Part shown: in pieces, positions 59,418 to 64,000 of the stretch
How positions within the stretch are numbered: position 1 is the first letter of the stretch
Layout of the letters: each line of letters opens with the position of its first letter
NCBI RefSeq assembly: GCF_003346775.1
Contig: NZ_CP031219.1
Location: 2,790,001 to 2,854,000 of the forward strand
Reading direction: 5' to 3'
Length of the DNA: 64,000 bases
From: Malaciobacter mytili LMG 24559
GTDB taxonomy: Bacteria; Campylobacterota; Campylobacteria; Campylobacterales; Arcobacteraceae
The notes under the pieces: model-generated
The model's database searches: none
Seen by the model: the letters and a program-made list of their open reading frames with translations, nothing else
Told to the model about the DNA's origin: nothing
Made by a program: the position numbers and the translations under genes

Positions 59418-59929
59418 TTTTAGTTGCATTACTTGCAGTTTTTGCAAATGCTCAAAGTTTAAATTTTTCTACAGGAAAAATAGAAGCACATACGGAAATT
59501 TTTGGGGATAGTAATATTAACCCTTTTTCAGAAAATATACAATCAACTTTATCAATTAAAGAAAAGATTGATTCTTTAAAAGGAGTAATAAAAATAAATA
59601 CTCTAAGCTTACATAGCAATAATGAAAAAAGAGATGAACATATGTATGAGTTATTAAATACTACATTACATCCTCAAATCTCTTTTGAAATTACTTCTTT
59701 AACAAAAATAGAAGAGTTTTATGAAATACAAGGGGTTCTAACTTTAAATGGAGTAAAACAAGTAATTATGTCAAAAGCTAATATTTTAGAAGAGAATAAC
59801 CATATTATTTTAAATGGAGATTTTTCTATAAATCTTACTTCATTTGAATTAAAACCGCCAAAACTTCTATTTTTAACAGTAAGAGATAGAATTGATATTA
59901 AATATAATTTAGATTATATTAAAGGATAA
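59405..59929 (+). CDS. Exported YceI-family protein
   Basis: 174 aa with a signal peptide (1-16, cut after ANA). The YceI lipocalin-like barrel runs from about 22 to 172, with VLTLNGVKQVIM and SFELKPPKLLFLTVRDRIDIKYNL as the typical strands. YceI proteins bind long isoprenoid chains such as quinones in the periplasm. With the membrane proteins of this operon, it may handle a quinone or isoprenoid lipid. Confidence 0.88.
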   Translation: MYKLILVALLAVFANAQSLNFSTGKIEAHTEIFGDSNINPFSENIQSTLSIKEKIDSLKGVIKINTLSLHSNNEKRDEHMYELLNTTLHPQISFEITSLTKIEEFYEIQGVLTLNGVKQVIMSKANILEENNHIILNGDFSINLTSFELKPPKLLFLTVRDRIDIKYNLDYIKG

Positions 59930-59932
59930 AAG

Positions 59933-60379
59933 GTGAAAAAGTTTTTATTATTAATAACTCTTTTAGTTTGTACTTATGCTCAAGAGTTTACCTTAAATAC
60001 TAAGATACAAAACTTCTCTTTAGCTAATCAATTTGATGAAAAAAGAACTATAACAAATAATATTCAAACTATTATTGTCTCATTTGAAAAAGATACAGGA
60101 AAAGAAATAAATGAGTTTTTAAATGAAAAACAACCAGATTTCTTACAAAAACATAATGCAGTTTTTATTGCAAATATCTCTGGTATGCCTATGTTTGTTA
60201 CAAAAATGTTTGCTCTTCCTAAAATGAGAAGTTATAAACATGAGATTTTACTAATTTATGATGAAAATGATAAAAGATTTATTGCCAAAGAGGGTAACTC
60301 AACTTTATATAAATTAGAAAATGGTGTAATAAAAAGTATAAAATTTATTACTAAAGATGATTTAGCAAAAGTTTTTTAA
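59933..60379 (+). CDS. Small exported protein, thioredoxin-like/YtfJ-like fold possible
   Basis: 148 aa starting at a GTG, with a signal peptide (1-16). The order of strands (IQTIIVSFEKDTG, NAVFIANISGMP, HEILLIYDEN) and the FALPKMRSYKHEILL segment are those of a thioredoxin-like fold without the CxxC pair. It resembles hypothetical periplasmic proteins next to YceI genes in this phylum. No catalytic cysteine is seen. It lies directly before the metallophosphoesterase gene (0 nt gap). Confidence 0.6.
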   Translation: MKKFLLLITLLVCTYAQEFTLNTKIQNFSLANQFDEKRTITNNIQTIIVSFEKDTGKEINEFLNEKQPDFLQKHNAVFIANISGMPMFVTKMFALPKMRSYKHEILLIYDENDKRFIAKEGNSTLYKLENGVIKSIKFITKDDLAKVF

Positions 60380-61099
60380 ATGAAACTTCCAATTGCAACT
60401 ACAAAAATTTTAGAAGTAAAAAGTGAGGCTTTGCATAATTTGCAAATCCTTCACCTAAGTGATTTACATATAAATAAAAAAACAACTCTTTGTGAAATAA
60501 AACAATTAATAAATATATGTAAAAACATAGCCTATGATTTCATTGCTTTAACAGGAGATATTATTGATTGTAAAGTAAAAGAGATAAAACCTCAACTAGA
60601 ACTTTTAAACTCTTTAGAAAAGGTATATTATATAAGTGGTAACCATGATTTATTTTATGGAATAGAGCCTTTAAAACAAAGTTTAAATAACTTTACTTTT
60701 TTGGATAATACTACTACTTTTTTTACTTATAAAAATAGACAAATTGCCATTGCAGGATTAAGTGATAGATTCTCTAAATTTTTTAAAATAAAAAGAGAAG
60801 AAAAAAAAATTACTAACTTTTTAAAAGCTAATCCTATTTCTATTTTATTAGCTCATCAACCAAAAGATTATACTTTTGCTATAAATTCAAATACAAAATT
60901 ATTTTTATGTGGACATACCCATGGAGGACAGATTTTTCCCTTTCATTATTTTGTAAAATTAGTACAACCTTTTTTAGCAGGAACCTTTTATAAACAGCAA
61001 ACTTGTATTTATGTAAATAGAGGATTAGGTACTTGGGGGATAGATTTTAGATATAAAGCAAATAATGAAATTACTTTACTTAAATTAGTATATAAATAG
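60380..61099 (+). CDS. YkuE-like metallophosphoesterase without membrane anchor
   Basis: 239 aa. Complete motif set: DLH, GDIID, GNHDLFYG, AHQPKDY and GHTHGGQ; the C-terminal VNRGLGTWGIDFR is the YkuE mark. Unlike the paralogue at 50715, it has no N-terminal helices. It closes the seven-gene set. The substrate is unknown; the family acts on membrane-associated phosphate esters. Confidence 0.87.
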   Translation: MKLPIATTKILEVKSEALHNLQILHLSDLHINKKTTLCEIKQLINICKNIAYDFIALTGDIIDCKVKEIKPQLELLNSLEKVYYISGNHDLFYGIEPLKQSLNNFTFLDNTTTFFTYKNRQIAIAGLSDRFSKFFKIKREEKKITNFLKANPISILLAHQPKDYTFAINSNTKLFLCGHTHGGQIFPFHYFVKLVQPFLAGTFYKQQTCIYVNRGLGTWGIDFRYKANNEITLLKLVYK

Positions 61100-61101
61100 T
61101 A

Positions 61102-61133
61102 TTCATCTAAAATTCATATTTTTGTAATATAAT
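61102..61133 (+). promoter_or_regulatory. TTCAT repeats and -10 before the two-component genes
   Basis: TTCAT at 61102 and 61113 (11-bp step), a 10-nt gap and a perfect TATAAT (61128-61133). The 12-mer AAATTCATATTT (61110-61121) also occurs at 55143-55154. The likely reader is the response regulator encoded directly downstream. Confidence 0.65.
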
Positions 61134-61163
61134 TATTATCTAATTAAAAAATTAGAGGTTTTT

Positions 61164-61832
61164 ATGAAAATACTAATTATAGAAGATGATGAAAAAATTA
61201 TAAACTTTCTAAAAAAAGGTTTAGAAGAAGAGTCATATGTTATTGATTATTCTTTAAATGGAGATGAAGGTATATATCTTGCAAGTGTAAATGAATATGA
61301 TTTAATTTTACTTGATATTATGCTTCCAATTAAAAATGGTATAGAAGTGTGTAAAACTTTAAGACAAAATAATATTAATACTCCAATAATTATGCTAACA
61401 GCAAAAGATACTATTGAAGATAAAATAAAAGGTTTGGATATAGGTGCAAATGATTATTTAGCAAAACCTTTTTCATTTAGTGAACTTCTAGCTAGAATTA
61501 GAGTACAACTAAGAACAAAAAACTCAAACCAAACAACACTTAAAATCTCAGATTTAGAACTTGATTTACTTTCAAAAACTGCAAAAAGAGCAGGAGATAT
61601 TATCAATCTAACAGCAAAAGAGTTTGCTTTTTTAGAATATCTAATAAAAAATAAAGATAGAGTATTATCAGAAAGTGTAATAAGTAGTGCCTTAAGCAAT
61701 ATGGATGATATGAATATTAGTAATATTGTAAATGTATATATTTATAGACTTAGAAATAAAATAGATAAACCCTATGAAAAAAAACTTATAAAAACTATTA
61801 GAGGGTTAGGATTTAAAATAAGTGATGAATAA
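61164..61832 (+). CDS. OmpR/CusR-type response regulator
   Basis: 222 aa. The receiver domain has acidic pocket EDDEK at 7-11 and the phosphorylated Asp in LILLDIMLP, then LTAKD and the K of YLAKPFS. A winged-helix DNA-binding domain follows (LTAKEFAFLEYLIKNKDRVLS; YIYRLRNKID; IRGLGFKI). It is closest in pattern to CusR/CopR-type regulators. It overlaps the kinase gene by 8 nt. Confidence 0.95.
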   Translation: MKILIIEDDEKIINFLKKGLEEESYVIDYSLNGDEGIYLASVNEYDLILLDIMLPIKNGIEVCKTLRQNNINTPIIMLTAKDTIEDKIKGLDIGANDYLAKPFSFSELLARIRVQLRTKNSNQTTLKISDLELDLLSKTAKRAGDIINLTAKEFAFLEYLIKNKDRVLSESVISSALSNMDDMNISNIVNVYIYRLRNKIDKPYEKKLIKTIRGLGFKISDE

Positions 61833-63210
61833 TATATCAATCAAAAAAAAGCTTTTAATATATAATATTTTTATTCAAATAGTAATTTTATTTCTTTTTT
61901 CAATCTCTTTATATAAAACTTTAGAAATCTCTTCTAAAGATAAAGTGGAAGCTACTTTAAAAGTAATATTACTTGATGTGGTTGATGATGTAATTGAGCA
62001 TAAAAATGAACTTACAAATAGAGTATTTGATGAAGAAAAAGAGTATAAGTTTGAACCTTTATATATTAGGCTTTTAGAACTACAAAATGATTTTTTAGTA
62101 ATTAAAAGTACAACTTTTCCAAATGAGATAAAAAGTAAAATAGCTAAACTTAAATTATTAAAATCTAACAATATAGTTTTTGAATATCAAAAAGATTATA
62201 TTATTAGTAGAATAAAGTTTGATATAAATAATAAAGACTATGTTATAGAAGTAGCAACTGATTTTACAACTATAAATTCTACTTTAGAAAATCTTATATA
62301 TATTCTTTTATTTATTGTTCCTATTATTTTGATTTTTTCTATAATTGGAGGATATTTTTTAATTTACAAATCTTTTTCTCCCATAGAAAAACTTTTAGCA
62401 AATTTAAAAAGTATAAATGCAAGTGATTTATCTAAAAGACTTCCTTTTAAAAATAAAAATGATGAAATAGACCTTTTAGCAAAAGAGATAAATAATCTTT
62501 TATATAGACTTGAAATCTCTTTTAATAAAATCTCTCAATTTAGTAGTGATGCTTCCCATGAACTTAAAACTCCCCTTACAATTATTAGAGGAGAAATAGA
62601 GATAGCTTTAAGAAAAGATAGAGAAGTTTGTGAATATAAAAAAAGTTTAGAAAACTGTTTAGATGAAGTTATAGTAATACAACAAACCATAGATGATTTA
62701 CTTTTTTTAGCAAGAAAAGAGCATGAAGTTATTGAACAAAGAAAAGATGAACTTTATCTTGATGAGGTTAGTTTAGAAGCCTTTAAAGAGATGCAATCTT
62801 TTGCAAAATTAAAAAATATAAAACTTTTATGCCAAATAGATGAAGCTATGCAAATAAAAGGTCATCATAAACTACTAAAAATAGCTATTAAAAATATACT
62901 TAAAAATGCAATTTCTTTTAGTTACGAAAATAGCGAAGTTATTATAAGAAATTATAGTGATGAATATAATTATATTATTTGTATTGAAGATAAAGGTATT
63001 GGCATTTGTAAAGAAGAACAAGAAAAAATTTTTGAAAAATTTTATAGAACAGATAAAAGTAGAAATAAAGAATCAGGTGGAACAGGACTTGGGATGGCTA
63101 TTGTTGAAAAAATAGTAAAACTTCATCAAGGTAAAATAAAACTTGAAAGCCAAGAAAATATAGGAACAAAAGTATATTTTGTATTTAAAAAGGAAAATAA
63201 TGAATATTAA
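61825..63210 (+). CDS. Sensor histidine kinase
   Basis: About 461 aa. TM1 near 10-27, a periplasmic sensor domain (about 28-160), TM2 near 165-188, HAMP, HisKA with the phospho-His in SSDASHELKTPLT, and HATPase_c with N, G1 (DKGIGI), F and G2 boxes (GGTGLGMAIV). The pattern FYRTDKSRNKESGGTGLG is frequent in heavy-metal sensor kinases, so copper or a similar signal is possible. I chose ATG 61825 over a GTG one codon upstream. Confidence 0.92.
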   Translation: MNNISIKKKLLIYNIFIQIVILFLFSISLYKTLEISSKDKVEATLKVILLDVVDDVIEHKNELTNRVFDEEKEYKFEPLYIRLLELQNDFLVIKSTTFPNEIKSKIAKLKLLKSNNIVFEYQKDYIISRIKFDINNKDYVIEVATDFTTINSTLENLIYILLFIVPIILIFSIIGGYFLIYKSFSPIEKLLANLKSINASDLSKRLPFKNKNDEIDLLAKEINNLLYRLEISFNKISQFSSDASHELKTPLTIIRGEIEIALRKDREVCEYKKSLENCLDEVIVIQQTIDDLLFLARKEHEVIEQRKDELYLDEVSLEAFKEMQSFAKLKNIKLLCQIDEAMQIKGHHKLLKIAIKNILKNAISFSYENSEVIIRNYSDEYNYIICIEDKGIGICKEEQEKIFEKFYRTDKSRNKESGGTGLGMAIVEKIVKLHQGKIKLESQENIGTKVYFVFKKENNEY

Positions 63211-64000
63211 AAAAGTTGTAAAACTAAACTTTTTAATTATTATTATTTTAATTTTATCTATTTTTTTAGTAAATAGTATTGTTTTGGAAAAATTAAAAGA
63301 GAATCAAATTTCAAAAAAAGAGATTTCAAAACTTGTATTTATGCAAGAAAATATGAATTTTTTAGTAAAAGATATAATTGATACTCAAAATCTTAAAGAG
63401 CTACAAGAGATAAAAGATGAATTTTTAACTTATGAAATAAAGTTTGAAAAAATAAAAGAGCTACTTTTAGTAAAAGATAAAGATGATTTTTTAGACTTTC
63501 TAATTAAAGATATACATAAACACCCTAAAGTTTTAAAGCACTTACTATTACTTTCAAAATCTGAAAAGAATATTGAAGAAAATTTTGAAAAAATTTTTGA
63601 AATACAAAAAAGAAAAATAGAATTAAATAGTCTATTTTTACAAGCTTATCCCAAAGAGAGTATCTTAAGAAAACAAATAGAAAAGCAAATTTTACAAACA
63701 AAAGATTTTACTATTTTAAAAGACTTTTCTGATATTAAATATTATAGTAAAGAGGTATTTTTTCAACATAAAGAAAAAGCCCACCTAGAACTTTTACTTA
63801 AAAAAATCTATTCTTTAGAAAAAAAATATTCAAATAAAGAAATCAAAGAGTATAGAAATATTGTAAAAATTATCTCAACTTATGTTTTAGAACTAAAAAA
63901 ACTAGAAAATCAAGAAAAACTTTTACAAGATAATATTACTAAAATTGTAAAAGAAAATAAAAATTTAAACTTTAAAATTGAACATGAAATAGAAAAGTTA
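63200..64000 (+). CDS. Start of a membrane-anchored protein, cut by the window end
   Basis: The frame is open for 267 codons from ATG at 63200 with AAGGAA as ribosome site, overlapping the kinase stop by 11 nt. TM1 is at about 9-27, followed by a long, Lys/Glu-rich helical region (LKELQEIKDEF; KENQISKKEISKL) like the periplasmic part of signalling proteins. No kinase, GGDEF or HAMP motif has appeared by the window end. Its overlap with the kinase suggests a third member of the signalling unit. Confidence 0.75.
   Translation, partial: MNIKKVVKLNFLIIIILILSIFLVNSIVLEKLKENQISKKEISKLVFMQENMNFLVKDIIDTQNLKELQEIKDEFLTYEIKFEKIKELLLVKDKDDFLDFLIKDIHKHPKVLKHLLLLSKSEKNIEENFEKIFEIQKRKIELNSLFLQAYPKESILRKQIEKQILQTKDFTILKDFSDIKYYSKEVFFQHKEKAHLELLLKKIYSLEKKYSNKEIKEYRNIVKIISTYVLELKKLENQEKLLQDNITKIVKENKNLNFKIEHEIEKL

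Overview
This 64 kb window is chromosomal DNA of a Campylobacterota bacterium, most likely Arcobacteraceae (Arcobacter sensu lato). The support is very low GC, dense short-spaced operons, a Csd4/Pgp1-type helical-shape carboxypeptidase with the unusual Gln zinc ligand, a standalone ThiD2-like thiamine protein, CcoG next to pyrG, and a 16S-tRNA-Ile-tRNA-Ala-23S-5S operon. Nearly all of it is core or near-core gene content; no prophage, IS transposase or CRISPR array is visible.

Layout. 1-5.1 kb: the end of a glycosyltransferase-like gene, then ccoG, pyrG and recJ. 5.1-6.3 kb: two FlgO-like lipoproteins on the minus strand. 6.4-7.1 kb: a decayed mrp/apbC pseudogene. 7.2-14.2 kb: a DJ-1 protein, a 46-aa ORF, an LpxH-like phosphatase, a patatin, dnaE, surE and a small helical protein. 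14.2-17.1 kb (minus): Csd4/Pgp1-like peptidase, Tat-exported M15 peptidase, DUF493 and moaC. 17.2-18.2 kb: rpsU followed by a cluster of nested palindromes. 18.2-23.8 kb (minus): a complete rRNA operon with a full-consensus sigma-70 promoter and visible processing stems. 24-29.9 kb: BI-1/YccA protein, ThiD2-like, bioC, secG, polysaccharide deacetylase, frr, pyrE, RDD protein, MFS. 29.9-39.3 kb: mixed housekeeping genes (yaaA, ychJ, ung, gph, rof, a MarR/Bcr efflux pair, a tandem hemerythrin, dksA-like, BaiN-like flavoprotein, cupin).

39.6-48.1 kb is a sulfur-assimilation cluster: metY, a cysteine-free Rrf2 regulator directly before cysK (CymR-like), DUF2061, an APS-reductase-type cysH, cysD, cysN, a sulfite-reductase-like protein that lacks its C-terminal siroheme/4Fe-4S half, and a class V aminotransferase/desulfurase. 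48-55 kb: a chemoreceptor with a CZB zinc domain, a membrane metallophosphoesterase, a YgbA-type protein, hsp20 behind two tandem CIRCE operators, and typA.

55.2-63.2 kb is the most interesting stretch. Seven tightly packed genes encode an FtsX/MacB-type ABC permease, its ATPase, a heme-copper-oxidase-subunit-I-like membrane protein without a visible CuB His-His pair, a ten-or-so-helix membrane protein, a YceI protein, a small periplasmic protein and a metallophosphoesterase. An OmpR/CusR-type two-component system and the start of a further membrane-anchored gene follow. The upstream regions of both the operon and the two-component system carry TTCAT direct repeats spaced exactly 11 bp and lying 10 nt before a -10-like hexamer. 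This is what an OmpR/PhoB-class regulator site should look like, and it ties the two transcription units into one candidate regulon.
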